Assembly: GCA_039654915.1 (NCBI GenBank)
Contig: CM077597.1
Coordinates: 32,276,001-32,340,000 of the forward strand
Length of the DNA stretch: 64,000 nt
Direction of reading: 5' to 3'
Source of the DNA: Aquilaria yunnanensis
Taxonomy: Eukaryota; Streptophyta; Magnoliopsida; Malvales; Thymelaeaceae
Below, piece by piece: positions 11,240-23,261 of the stretch; the stretch's first letter is position 1; every line of letters starts with the position of its first letter. The notes beneath the pieces were generated by a model. It searched no databases and was not told where the DNA came from. It saw nothing but the letters and a program-made list of their open reading frames with translations. The translations under genes were made by a program, and so were the position numbers.

Positions 11240-13190
11240 TTTAATGGGTTCTTGAATGTCTTGGAAACCTATGAGCTTGATGGTCTTCTATCACCCTAGC
11301 TTGCGATAGAGTCATTGGTTGCAACAACAAGAGCTCGCGCTAAATTTCCTCACTGAGTCCCAACATAAAACAGTTAAGGAGGTTCAAGTTAGTGAGCCGC
11401 TTGGTTTTTGTGGATAAAAGCTCGAACTAAACCATATTTGCCACCACTATAGTTGTTTGTTTGAGTTTAAAGAATGCCACCTCATGATTCATATAAGATG
11501 AAAGTCTGAACTGAAGCTCCATGTCTTGGGCAAAAACTTCCCACATCAAGAGTTACTAGGTGCAGCTTATCCATTGGAGCCACATTAATGTCGATCTAAT
11601 CATGTAAAAAGTAGTAACCTCAAGTTTTTTATCATCTGGGTTATGGTGATAGACGAAGAATCGCTCAATTTGAAAGAGCTTACCAAGGACATTTTCTTCA
11701 TTGATTAATAGAATCTCTAACTTTGAGAGACTAGGGGAAAAATGTAGTGATCACTCAGATGTATGAGATGGACACAGGTTCACTGGATTTAGGGGTGACA
11801 ATGGGCTGGGCCGGGCCAAGCTCGAGCTTAGCCCTTTTGTTATTTAGCACTACTCAGGCTTTGAGCTCAAATTGCTTGAGCCTAAATTTTTAGACTTGAG
11901 CTTAGCTAAAGGCTTGTCAAACTCAAATGACACATACAAATCTTTAGTCTTAAAATTATAATTTAGATGAAAGATGGGGATTGGATCTATAATTTTTCTA
12001 CAGAGATAACAACAAAAGGGAAAATGATAGATCATATCCTAAACTTTCTAATTCTTTTGCCGCTTTACCCTAATTTCATAAATCTCACAAATGAGCCATC
12101 ATCTTCCTCAAGACAAGCAGAAAATACGATTCAAGCCCCAACAACACTAAACTCACTCATTGAGAAAAAAACAACCAAGAAAAAATAAAAGAAACTAGGG
12201 ATAGGTTTACAAATCTGAACCATGCTTTCCAATCCTATTGCACGTAATGCCCAATGCAAGTAGCATGGCCTTATCATTAATAACAAAAGGCCTTCGAAAT
12301 AGATGATGAAATCTGAAATGGTTGTGGAGCGTGATGCTTAAGAAGATTGTGATTTGGAAGGCAATTCCAAAAAGGGTTTGAAAAAGACAATGATAGGCTC
12401 GAGATATTCCCACGAAGGAAGACGAGATGTTTATGAAGTATGCACGATATGAGGAAGATGAATAGACTATTACAATCCAGACTATTAAAGGGCTATTGTC
12501 ATTATTGTGCCTTACTTTCAGATGGGTGGAACTCACCGACTGGGTAACTTAATTGCATAAGAAGGATGAAAAGTTAAGAAGGTTTGGCTGTGTGAGGAAT
12601 GGATGGAATTGGAAAGGCTGAAAGGGACAAAGGGTAGCCCTGTTAGTCCCACAAGGTTATAGGGACGGGTTTCTTTAGGCTTAAGCTCGGCCCTAAAAGG
12701 GCTCGAGCCCATTTTTCGGCTTGAGCTTGAACTCGAACTCGAATGAGCCTAGCTAGAAAGGTCTCGACTCAAACTCAAGCTCGAGCTTGAGCTACCCGAA
12801 AAAAACCCCGCCCTTTTTCACTCCTAACTGGATTAGGTTGGGAGGAGGTGGTGGGTGGGGAGGTCCACGAAGGGATCAGTGGCAATTGGTTTTGAGGAAG
12901 CAAGGGCATTAGAGGTTGTTTTTCAATTCTAGCCAGCTTGAGGACTATATCCAATAAAATAGTCTGCTGGGAGTTGAGAGTTTTCTGGACAACTTAAGTT
13001 AATGAGAAGTTCCTCTCTAAGGTGCAGGTAGCATGTTGTTGAATGGACGATGAGATGGAATCCATTTGCTAGAGGGCGGTAGAGTGTCACTGGCCCTGTT
13101 TTGAGATTTTGAAAATACTTTTCTCCATGGCCTTGTAACGGGTGACCATGCGTTCTCCCATCAGATCTCATTTCTCAATGAAAACACCAA
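11240..13190 (-). pseudogene. Third Ty3/gypsy gag remnant, split by a hAT-type element
   Basis: Two blocks on the minus strand, 13190-12835 and 11789-11240, belong to one gag gene. The right block starts MVTRYKAMEKSI. The left block contains GEDVLGKLFQIERFF-like sequence (about 11690), VTTFYMIRSTLMWLQW, the core around VFAQDMELQFRLSS, and CFMLGLSEEI (about 11340). Removing the insert at 11790-12826 together with one target copy joins them. The reading has several stops. The primer-site-like sequence at 13256-13270 lies just upstream, as expected for the start of an element. Confidence 0.75.
11790..12826. mobile_element. Non-autonomous hAT-type transposon (1037 bp)
   Basis: The ends are taggggtgacaatgggc on the left and, read inward from the right, taggagtgaaaaagggc: imperfect terminal inverted repeats of the TAGGGGTG type common to plant hAT elements. 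The flanks carry a perfect 8-bp target duplication ACTGGATT (11782-11789 and 12827-12834), diagnostic of hAT. Both subterminal regions are packed with copies of gggctcgagctt-like words (11812-11900 and 12690-12795). I see no transposase reading inside. Confidence 0.87.
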
Positions 13191-13255
13191 AATGATACAA
13201 TTTAGAGAAAAAAAAGAGAGAGAGAGAAAAAGAAAAGAGAAAGGACATGATGATA

Positions 13256-13270
13256 GATTCTTGATGCCAG
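13256..13270 (-). other. Probable primer binding site of the third Ty3/gypsy remnant
   Basis: The minus strand reads ctggcatcaagaatc, which resembles the initiator-Met tRNA primer site tggtatcagagc at about nine positions and lies about 90 nt upstream of the gag start. The stretch 13271-13450 may be what remains of the LTR; no boundary can be placed. Confidence 0.35.
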
Positions 13271-13649
13271 CTGCATTCATTCACCCCACCCCAAATAAGG
13301 ACAAGTACAACACTATTCCATTAGACAAGTACAACTCATACAATTCCTAGGATATTCTTATTGATAACCAACGTAATTCTTGAGCTTGACAGGAACTTGG
13401 GCATTTCAGGTACTCCTTCATAGCCTTAAGTCCAATCTAGTAATATCCAAGGGTGAGTTAACAGGTTGAGGCAATTATATGGCGGATTCGCATCACCGGA
13501 TGTCGGATGGTGGCAGTGGAAGAGTGCAGCTGACAGTGAGAGCAGAGAGGACAACAGAATGGACCAATGGCGGTGGGAAGGGGAAGAAAAGATGTATGGT
13601 AGGCATTAGTTAATTGAATTGAGGGCAGAAAGGTAATTACAGGAGTGGA

Positions 13650-13661
13650 GTATATAATAAA
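13650..13661 (+). promoter_or_regulatory. TATA box of the FPS gene
   Basis: The sequence gtatataataaa lies about 100 nt upstream of the ATG at 13756. That leaves room for a transcription start near 13685 and a short 5' UTR. Upstream, 13440-13640 has no other recognised element. Confidence 0.6.
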
Positions 13662-13755
13662 ACAATTCCTCTCCCTTGTCCACGTTCGATTGCTCGAATT
13701 CCGCAAATACGGCACAATTGATCGGGCTCCGTTGTTGCAGAAGAACTTATTTCAG

Positions 13756-16739
13756 ATGCGGCATCTGAACATTTTGGTTCTCCGCTTACGATCTCGGTTT
13801 CGAAATTCGGGAGCATGTCGAAATCCACTCATCGATTCGTTTTCAAATATCAAGCGAGCTCATTCAAGTCAAAGCAGCTTCAACAGCCTGTTGTTCTCCT
13901 CTGCATCTACAGAAACCAGCGCCAGCGTCTCCTGGGATTCCGAGGTCGGCCATTCTCAGTTCAAGGGAACCACTTGGTCGTCACCCAAATCAGCCGCCGC
14001 CACCCCAGTTGCAGTGGAGTATTTGAGATCTACATTCCTCAGTGTTTACTCTAAACTCAAGGCGGAGCTGCTCCAGGACTCTGCTTTCGAGTTCACCGAT
14101 TATTCTCGCCAGTGGGTCGACCGGGTACTTGTCTTCTTCAGCTTCCAAGACTGCTTGTCCTCTCTTCTGTAGTTTTTTAGGACGACAATCTTACCAAATC
14201 GCGCTTGCGTCTTTACTTTCTCTCATTAAGATTTTTTCTAGGGCCAAGCTCATCATTTAAAGATTTAAATACTTCTGTTTGTCAGTCACCCTTTTCGGGT
14301 TTAATATGCCTTTTCTTAATTGCAGATGCTGGACTACAATGTTCCGAGAGGTATTTGGCTTTTTCCTTTTCTTTTCTCAAGTACTTTTGAGAGGTGTTAC
14401 AAGTGAATTAAGTATAAATTCTTTGGTTTTCTTCATTTTGTTAAACTTTGATTGAGAAGATTAGAGTGCTGAAGTTTCCTGGTTCACATGTCAGGAAAGC
14501 TGAACAGAGGCCTCTCTGTGATTGGCAGCTGCAAGTTGTTGAAGGAAGGAAAGGAATTGACAGAGGAGGAGGTTTTCCTTGCAAGTGCTTTGGGTTGGTG
14601 TATTGAATGGGTACTGACGTCTATCTCAGATCATGTCACTTAATGTCGAACCTTGATTTAATTCTATAAGGTACAACTTTTGAAAGGCGTATCTTACTGG
14701 TTTTAATGGTAACAATTGCAGCTTCAAGCATACTTTATTGTACTCGATGACATAATGGACAGGTCTCACACGAGGCGCGGCCAGCCTTGTTGGTTTCGAG
14801 TGCCTGAGGTTCTTGTGGAGAGGGAACTATCTAGCATTTGAAGTGTTAGTTTTGTTTTTAATTGTAAGCATTAACTGGCCTGTATTGTGCTTGTAGGTTG
14901 GTCTGATTGCTGTAAATGATGGAATTCTACTTCGCAATCATATCGCCAGAATTCTGAAGAACCATTTTCGAGGAAAACCTTATTATGTGGATCTGCTAGA
15001 TTTGTTTAATGAGGTAAGCACCCTTGATAGGGTTGACCATATCTTAATTTCAAGAACAAGTTTATTATTATTATTGTTGTTGTTGTTGTTGTTGTTGTTA
15101 TTGTTATTATTATGATCTTCGAGTAGGTTGAATTTCAATCAGTTTGTGGCGAGATGATAGATCTGATCACTACACTTGAAGGAGAGAAAGACCTAACAAA
15201 TTATACTCTGTCTGCGTAAGTGAATTGTTCCGCTTTCCTTTTTGACATTTTCAAAATTGCTGCCAAGTTCCCTGCATGTTATGGCTATAAGGGGAGTTTC
15301 AATCTATACTAAATGTAATTGATCCTTCCAAAAATCCATGATCCCTAATAGCTTCTGTTCACAGGTCAGCTGATGGCCTTAAATGGCCAAGTCAGCTATA
15401 GTTGTTTCCAGTTTCCTTATACATATATTGATTGTAATTCTGTGCAGCCACCGGCGTATTGTTCAGTACAAAACTGCCTATTATTCATTTTATCTTCCTG
15501 TGAGTGCTATCCTGAACCTCAAGTAACCTAACACATTACGCATCTAATTTGGTAATATTAGCAATTTCTCCAATTAAAACATTTCAATAGGATTTGCTGA
15601 TACATTAGATGTTACAGTAATATAGCTTTGAAGTGATCGACTGATTCTTTACCTTGCATCTAATCAGGCTCCCAGATTTGTGCATTGCTCTGCTAATTTT
15701 CATATATTGCATTTCTGCTCTTAGCAACTTCATTAAGTCATCCATTGAACTTATCGTTTTTCTTCATATTGCCCTATGTCTACTTAGGTGGCATGTGCAC
15801 TGCTAATGTCAGGTGAGAATCTGGATAATCACGTTGTTGTGAAGAACGTTCTCGTTGATATGGGCATCTTTTTTCAAGTACAGGTAGCAATTTGTAACAT
15901 GTTCGTTTCCTTTTATGTAATCAAAAGTTTATGAGAATGGGAACAAAACTTGATGATTATTGATAGCTTACTTCCATCCATTTTATTTAGAAAAAAGTGT
16001 TTTAGTTACAAAATTCACCCCCCATAATGTGATTTATATGCTTGATGGAATTTTTTAACTTTTTCCTTTTTTTTTTCTTTTTGCTTATGTTTCTGCTTTT
16101 TGTCACTTTTATAGGATGATTATCTGGATTGCTTTGGTGATCCTGAAAATATTGGAAAGGTGAGCTCCACAACCGTTATCTGACAGCAATTTGTTTTAGA
16201 CCAGAATACTTGAAGTCAAAATCATGTCTGACCTTTTAGTTTTATGATTTATTCTTTCAGATAGGAACAGATATCGAGAATTTCAAGTGTTCTTGGCTGG
16301 TGGTAAAAGCATTAGAGCTTTGCAGCGAGGAACAGAAGAAACTGCTACATGTAAGATAGAGGTTCTCCTTCCACATGAATACCAAATTGTAAGATTGCTT
16401 CAGGAATTAACATTTCACCTTTTAACACTGGTTTTCCAGGACAACTACGGGAAAGATAACCCCGAAAATGTAGCAAAAGTAAAGGCTCTATACAGCGAAC
16501 TCGATCTCAAGGTCAATGTTGAAGAGACCAAGCATAATCTTTTAATGGCCCTATACTGTTTATTTCCCTTTGCTCTCCTAAGACTTGTATTTTGTATCTC
16601 AAATTGATAGGGTGTATTTGCGGAGTATGAAAGCAAGAGCTACGAGAGACTGGTAAGCTCAATTGAAGCTCATCCGAGCAAACCAGTTCAAGCTGTGCTA
16701 AAATCTTTCTTGGGAAAAATCTACAAGAGGCAAAAATAA
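13756..16739 (+). CDS. FPS: Farnesyl diphosphate synthase, N-terminally extended (12 exons)
   Basis: FPS condenses IPP with DMAPP and then GPP to give farnesyl diphosphate, precursor of sterols, ubiquinone side chains and sesquiterpenes. Exons: 13756-14124, 14326-14350, 14495-14610, 14722-14808, 14897-15013, 15127-15215, 15448-15499, 15788-15883, 16115-16159, 16261-16350, 16440-16511, 16611-16739. All introns are GT-AG and the joined frame is open: 428 codons plus stop. The first Asp-rich motif DDIMD is in exon 4, preceded by the aromatic YF pair that fixes a C15 product. The second, DDYLD, opens exon 9. The C-terminus is KIYKRQK. Plant FPS is usually about 342 aa. Here about 86 extra N-terminal residues begin [19 protein letters not shown], rich in Arg and Ser and without acidic residues for 26 positions, typical of a mitochondrial presequence. 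No Met stands at the usual cytosolic start ([12 protein letters not shown]). IGTDIENFK has N where other plant enzymes have D. Confidence 0.95.
15062..15112 (+). repeat. (TTA)n/(TTG)n microsatellite in FPS intron 5
   Basis: About 50 bp of tta, ttg and tta triplets lie between exon 5 (ending 15013) and exon 6 (starting 15127). Confidence 0.85.
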
Positions 16740-18016
16740 AGGGCTCCGGTGCTGAGCAAGTGTTTCAATGTTTATATCCTGTTATGTTTTTCTCTCCCCT
16801 TTTTGGCTGCTCTGAATTTTTGGCCGTGGGCGTGGCAGGCTGAAACCGATGCCATTCCCCTGGGTGTTCGGAGACCTGTTTTGTATTTCTTGATTGTTTG
16901 TATTGTTTAGTTTTCTGTAACAAATTAATCTTTTTAGAAAAACTATGTCTGTGCTTTGGGAGGAAGGCACTTTCAGTCCTAAAATTTCTCTAATGCTGCT
17001 TAGTCATGTTTTGAACGCCGATCTACCCTTGTGAAAGTAGATTGTTATGTGGAGCTTCATGCACATTAGCCATATGTTTTTTAATCCTAAAATATTTTAA
17101 GTTTTGCCAAGTTTGCATGAAAATTTTTAAGATTTTGTTAGGTTTGCCCTAATACTTTTTAGCGTACCATAATGGTTCTAATATGTGTATATACATACAC
17201 ACACACACACACACTCACATACGCACATTTATATACAGACTTTTCACTTAAGTGGTGTTTCAGTGATGACATATGCCAGATTTGTTATTTTTGGTAAGAA
17301 TTTTAAAAAATTTTACACTTAGATTCCAAAACTACCTTTTACGCAAATCTCCATGTAAAATATAAACTCTGACTTTAATTTTCTTTTTAAGTTAATAAAT
17401 TGAATTCCATCTATTTTCCAAAACATTGTCTTTCATTGTAGGCATTCAGATCCTGTTCACTAAACCAACAAACGAATGACCAATTTAAACAACTTGATTG
17501 ATTGTTTTACTATCACCAACAGAAGTGTCTCACCCCTTCTTCCAATATTTTCCATAATTATGGTTATAATGTATATTTTTTAAGTATTTTAGAAAATTGA
17601 AGATTATGTGTGCGCATGTATGTATGTGTGTATCAAGATAAATAGTAAAAAAGTAAAAGAATACTAGTGTCAAATTTTTTCATGCAAAGTCATTATGTTT
17701 TCATGTATATCAAAAGGACGTAAAAATATATTTAAAAGAATTTACACTTAAACTTCATTATCTCTTGCTATATGTTTTATCTTTTCTATGTCAAAATCCC
17801 TACTACCACATACTACACCCTAAATATTAACAACTTCCTGACTATCAATCCACCGCAACAGCTATTCACATGTTGAAAGTTGAAATTTTTTGCAACTTTT
17901 CCAATCTCCAAGATGCCCATTTCTTAATTTCTTTGAGTTATTTTTTATTTTTTAATTTGATTTCTTTCTTTCTAGGTTTTTTTGTTGATTTTGAAAAATT
18001 TTATGCTAAAGTTATA
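16740..18016. other. FPS 3' flank and intergenic DNA
   Basis: The first 250 bases are probably FPS 3' UTR. The rest is AT-rich with a short (CA)n run at about 17196-17212. I see no coding sequence or element with defined ends. Confidence 0.5.
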
Positions 18017-18909
18017 CTCCCTCCATCTTGGTTTCTATGCATCATTTGGGTTTGCATGCAAACCAAGGCAAGTCACTGTTTTCCTTATTTTTTCCAAGTT
18101 CGCCCATTTTACTTCTCTCGTCCTTCTCTGCCTATTAGGTTTTCACCACTTCCTTTGTTGTTGATGTCAATCCTTCGGCCTTCGTTTGCACATCCCATGT
18201 ACGTCTCCACCCTCGCCTCCATCCCCATCTCCCCCTTTGGCCTCAATTCACATCGACCTCTCCCCCATTCGGCCTTGATTCGTGGCATTAATATCCGTCA
18301 TTGATTCGCCTTAGTCGATTCACCTCCATTGATTGCCATAATCTAGCAACTAACTTTCCAACAGGATCGAACGACGATAAAAAAAGCTCAACCTCAATCA
18401 CAGCCCAAACCCTGAAACGGATTCTAATAATAAAAAAATCCCCAAATCTTATACACCGATGAAGATCTTAACCTCATCCTCGACTGCGATTTAGCCTCCT
18501 CCAATCTCTTCACCTCATATCCTCATCACCTCCTGCCTCCCGCCTCTGATCCCTCATACCTCACCGCCCGCTGCCTACCGCCCTAAAATCCTCATCTCCA
18601 TCTTTTTCTCCTATCACCCTAAACTCCTCACCCCGTCACTCGCAACCTTAACCTTTTCTCCTGGTCGTTCATTGCCCCAATTGCCCGCCACCCACTGCCC
18701 CAATTGCCAGTCATCACCATGTCAGCGATGGCCAACAAGGGCATTAAAGAAACAAAGCAGGAACAAAATGAACTATATTAGAATAGAATAGATGGGGAAG
18801 GGGATATAATTGTAAAATTGTCTAGCAAAACTTACTAAAAAGGGAAATGGTGTAAAGAATTTGGGGCAGCCCTAAAAAAAGTAGTGCAAAGAATATGGGA
18901 CGGAGAAAG
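18017..18909. mobile_element. Stowaway-like (Tc1/mariner) element, 893 bp
   Basis: The left end is ctccctccatcttggtttc; the right end read inward is ctttctccgtcccatattc, matching the Stowaway consensus CTCCCTCCGTCCCA. TA dinucleotides flank both ends (18015-18016, 18910-18911). The interior (18090-18720) is C-rich and unusually long for a MITE. No transposase is readable. Confidence 0.7.
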
Positions 18910-21120
18910 TATCTTTCTCTTATTTTTTATTTTTATTTGGTTTGTTGCTACTTTTGCTCGTAAACCAACAAATAAATTGATTGAGGTTAATATTTAGTAT
19001 TTTATTAAATTTTTTGCTAGCTATCAAGCCTTTAAAGTTCAAAATTTCCTTTAGTTCTAATTTCAAGTTTTGCAATTTCCTTGTCTCTTTCCTTTTTCTT
19101 TTTTTTTTTTTTTTGCACTATAGGTTTCTTTTCTCCGCCATGAGACTTTATTTCCTCATCAACTAGGGTTTGTTTGTGTCCTAATCCTTCTTGGTTTAGG
19201 GTTGTAGGGTTGGCTTACTTTCATCTTGTGGGATTGGCTTTCATTGAAAGTGCATATCATTGGCACAGGCTAGTTCTTGGTTGGTTTGGATCGTTGGGTT
19301 TGTGTTTTGCAAAGGAACCTAGTCTTATGGGGTTCTTTCTGTGATAATCCTCCAATTATTAGGTAATTAATTTCCTTTAATTGCTTGCTTGTTTATTCAA
19401 TTTCACTAGCAAATTAGTTTAAGCCAACACACAAAGTCTTTGTAGTCCTTGGAGTCTGTAACAGCTGAAGTTCAAGTTGTTTAGCCATAAGGGCAACTAG
19501 AGGCAAAATGATATTTTGTTAAGTAAAAAATTAGGTAGGAAAAATGGAATTGCGTTTCTAGATGTGAACAAACATCTCAATAAAATTTAAACTTAGTTTA
19601 ACCAAGAATGCGCTTTTTCTTGCTAAGGAACCAATAAAGGGTAAAATAGTAATTTATAGGTTAAACATATTCAAAATGGGTTTTAGAAAATGATAAATTA
19701 TGTTTGAAACCATTTGGTGATTTTTGATGAAGTTTGAAGTTAAATTGACCAGGTTTGAGACTTTTCTTGGAAGTGAAGCTAAGGACATTTTAGTAATTTT
19801 ATATGGTCAAACTAAGTCAAACTAGTCAAATTCAGGTCAACCTTGGTTAACGGCAGACTTGGGCATGGTTGGTTTTGGAAAGAAGTCAAAATAGAGTTGT
19901 ATTTCAAAAGGGAACATGTAGGAGGATTTCATGGAAGCTTTAGTCTATTACGCAATGGTTATAAGGCTTAAAAGGTACTTTATCATGGATTTTTAAGAGA
20001 AAGGGACAAGGTCTAATTAGGGGTTGTTTTGGAAACCAAAAAATGTGGGAGAGAGCCCCCAAGCCTTATCATTTATGGATGAAAGTTCTTATTAACCATG
20101 CAAAGCACTCATCCTTACAACTCTAACTTTCCTTTTCATATCCTTTCATCTTCCAACCAAGTTCTCACATGCCAACAGCAAAAACCTCTCTTCTTTTTTT
20201 CTTTCTTTTCCCTATTTCATCCTCATGCTTACACCCTCAAGAAAATTACCAAAAAATTCCAAGAAAAATTGAAGATAAAAGCTCTTAAGTGAGGGAGTGT
20301 TCTTGATAGCTTCAAGAGCAAAGGAAGGATAACTTTCACCTTTGAATGAGCTAGGTTTTGGGTGTTATTTTTGGAGGTAAAGAAATTTTACTGTTTGGAT
20401 TGAGCTTTCCTCAAATATTTCTAGCTCTTAAACTCATTATGAACTCATCTTCATGAGATATTAAGATGTGAAGAAAGAAGAAGACCGTGGAGCTCTAAAG
20501 TAAAGGGTTTTCAGTTTGACTTTTTTTCTAATGGTAAAAAACAAGTTTTGGAATGTTAGGAGCATGGTTAATCTACTTTTAGGCTCTAGAAATTTTTGTT
20601 AATATGGCTAGTTTATTTTGTACAAGGGACTCCAAAGGAAAATGCATAAATCGAGCTTGTATGTGGCAGATCTATCACTTGCAAGGAGAAAAATGTTTTT
20701 GGGTAAGGTGTTCTAGTTCTTCTCTTTTTTAGGAGCTCAGCCATGTTTTATCTTGGTGAAAGCTAGGGAAAATGGTAGAGCAAAAGGGCATAGGGTGACT
20801 TACGAAGCCAAAGAGGACTTTAGAGGCACTGAGGTCGAACCTAGCTCCTAGTTTGGGCAATAAGTGGTGTCATTGGTGCATTAGATGTATAATGGTGTAT
20901 GGACCAGGCCTTGGGTGCTTGGTAGATGTGTGTGGCTAAATCTTTAATGTTTGGCAAACACAAGAGAAGTGTGCCTTACTTTATGTATGTGTGTGTATGT
21001 TGTTATAGAGCTAAAGGGCTTGGCATATGTGCCTCCATGTGTGTGTATGGCATGGGCCCCTAGGTGCATGTGGATTTGCATGCCTAGGGGTATGGTGTGT
21101 TTGGGTGTGCTGAGGTACAC

Positions 21121-21240
21121 ATGGGTGTGCTCAAAAGGGGCACATGCCATGTGCACTCAAGGTGCACATGGGTGTGCCCGAAAGAGGCACACATCATATG
21201 TGCCTAAGGTGCATACAAGTGCGCCTAGGAGGGCTACATG
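21121..21240 (+). repeat. Degenerate 47-bp tandem repeat inside the solo LTR
   Basis: Units beginning atgggtgtgc at 21121 and 21168 contain (t/c)c(a/g)aaag(g/a)ggcaca and (c/t)aaggtgca. A third, weaker copy follows. Similar words (ggtgtgc, gtgcac) extend from 21040 to 21330. Confidence 0.6.
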
Positions 21241-22585
21241 ACTGTGTGTGTCAATGAAGCTCCCGAGGGTACGCCTAGGGTGTGCGCTCATGGCTCATGA
21301 CTGTGCGCACCAAAGGGGCTGTGAGTGCACACCCTAAGGCTTGGTGTTCATGTGGGCTTAGGTTGGGCTTTGGGCATGACACACAAGGGGGAGCCCAAGG
21401 CAAAAGCCTTAGGGCCCAAAAGAATCTCAGGCCCACTAAATGACTAAGGCCATAAGTAAGCATACATATGGCTTCAATGAGCCAAGGGCCTAAGAAAGGG
21501 CAAGACACATTCATGGGCATTATGACCTAAAACAAATTTGGTCAAAGGCCGTTGCATACAATAAGAGATTTTTTTTGGGCCAGTGAAAGCTGGCAAGCCC
21601 AAAGGATATTACACAAAGGGGCAAAATGGGCCCAAAGGGAATTACCTAAAGAGTAAGCTCAAGGCCAAATAAATGGACCAACGAGTGATTTGTGTGTTTT
21701 TGTTTGATTGTTTACATGTATGTGAAGTAATGGGGATTCATGTGCCAAAAAGGGAATGATATAATGATTATTATATAATACTACATGTCATTAGAGCTTA
21801 TGGCACGCTTATATTAGATTATGGGAAAATTTCATGTATGCATGTCTATGTGTGCATATGGTCCATTATGGTTGGGTGTGATGCTCATATGTTGTTTATT
21901 ATAGAAATCCCATACTAAGTATGCATAGCGTACTTACCCTTATTGTTAATTTGCAGGATTTCATTGCTTGGATTATGTTCATATGATGAGTTGGTATATA
22001 TATGTATGTTTGCATTTAAATAGGTACATGCGTCAACACTTAGTGTACACACTTATAAATTTTATCCCACAATTTGCTAATGTAATTAGTGGTCTAACTC
22101 TAAGGATTTTTTAATTAATAGTAAAGCAACACACAAGGAAAGGACACATTGTGGTTGCATTGCCCAAGGGATTTTTCTCAGGCAAAGATGGCTATAGTGG
22201 TACACTATGGCAAAAATAGTAATAGCAGCAAAATCTTAGTCATGTAGTTGACACCACCCTTAGTCTGGAACATGGCATGAACGTAATGGTTATGTAATAA
22301 ACCATTGACTTGCTTAGTGAATTGGTTACTTGATATGAGTGTAGTTTTTAATAATTGGTTTGACACTTTTTTTTATTATGTATTCATGCATGTGCATAAA
22401 ATGGTTTTTTAGAATTAGAGCTATGTAAATGCATGTTTTTCAATGTGCTCAGCCAACCTATAATGCCACTTGAGTTTAGTATACTAATGGTCTTAGTGAA
22501 ATATTTACAAAATTATATTTTAAGAAGTAAATAATTGCTAGGCAAGTAGCCAAGAAACTTTAATAAGTCTTGGCGAAGATCCTAG

Positions 22586-23261
22586 TAGAGGTATAAACGA
22601 ACAGAGTGTTCAGTGAAGCATTCATGAGCAGTTTGGCAAGAATTCATTTATTTTTGTTTATTTAGTTAAACGAATAAATACGAACAGATTTTTCTGTTCA
22701 ATTAGTTAAATGAACGAACATGAATAAGGTGCGTTTGTTCATTTATCACGAACCGTTCTATTATTGTTCTTTTATTTTCATTTATTTATTTGTTCATTTA
22801 TGTCTATTTGTTTATTTATTTGTATATTGGTTGTACATTTATTATTATATATACATTTTGCATTTCATATATTTTTTTTAGTGTCCACCTACTCCACATA
22901 CACATAATTATGCCCTAAGCTCCCCCAAATTAATCTATTGCCTTTCTTTTTCCAAACATAATCAGTCATTTCCTTCATAATATGAACCTGCTACAACACG
23001 AAGTGAAGTCCCATAGCCCTAACTCATAATTTCTCTCACCATTGGCTATTACCCTATTAATCATTGCTAGACTCGCTCCAATTTAGATTGGTGGTAACCA
23101 TCTACTTTAATTGTTCACATTCGTTTATTAATAAACGAACAAACACAAACAGAGAAGTTGAGTTCGTTTATTCTTCGTGTTTGTGTTTGTGTTCATTAAA
23201 AGTTAAACGAATGAACATGAACATAGCTTATTCATGTTCATTTGGTTTATTTATAGCCTTA
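22586..23261. mobile_element. Probable hAT-like MITE with TTCGTTTA subterminal repeats
   Basis: The left end (tagaggtataaacgaac) and the right end read inward (taaggctataaataaac) are imperfect inverted repeats. Inside each end, words such as gttcattta, ttcgttta and gaacatga are repeated many times in both directions. The presumed 8-bp flanks (gatcctag, aatcataa) match at only 5 of 8 bases, so the insertion is old or the ends are slightly misplaced. Confidence 0.5.

Noticed and set aside
13645..13755. Extension of the FPS frame upstream of the ATG at 13756
   Set aside because: The frame is open to 13645 only with a GTG start, and the TATA box lies in the same stretch, so this is promoter and leader rather than coding.
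13637..13828. Minus-strand ORF overlapping FPS exon 1
   Set aside because: It is a shadow of the exon and its promoter, without a recognisable domain.
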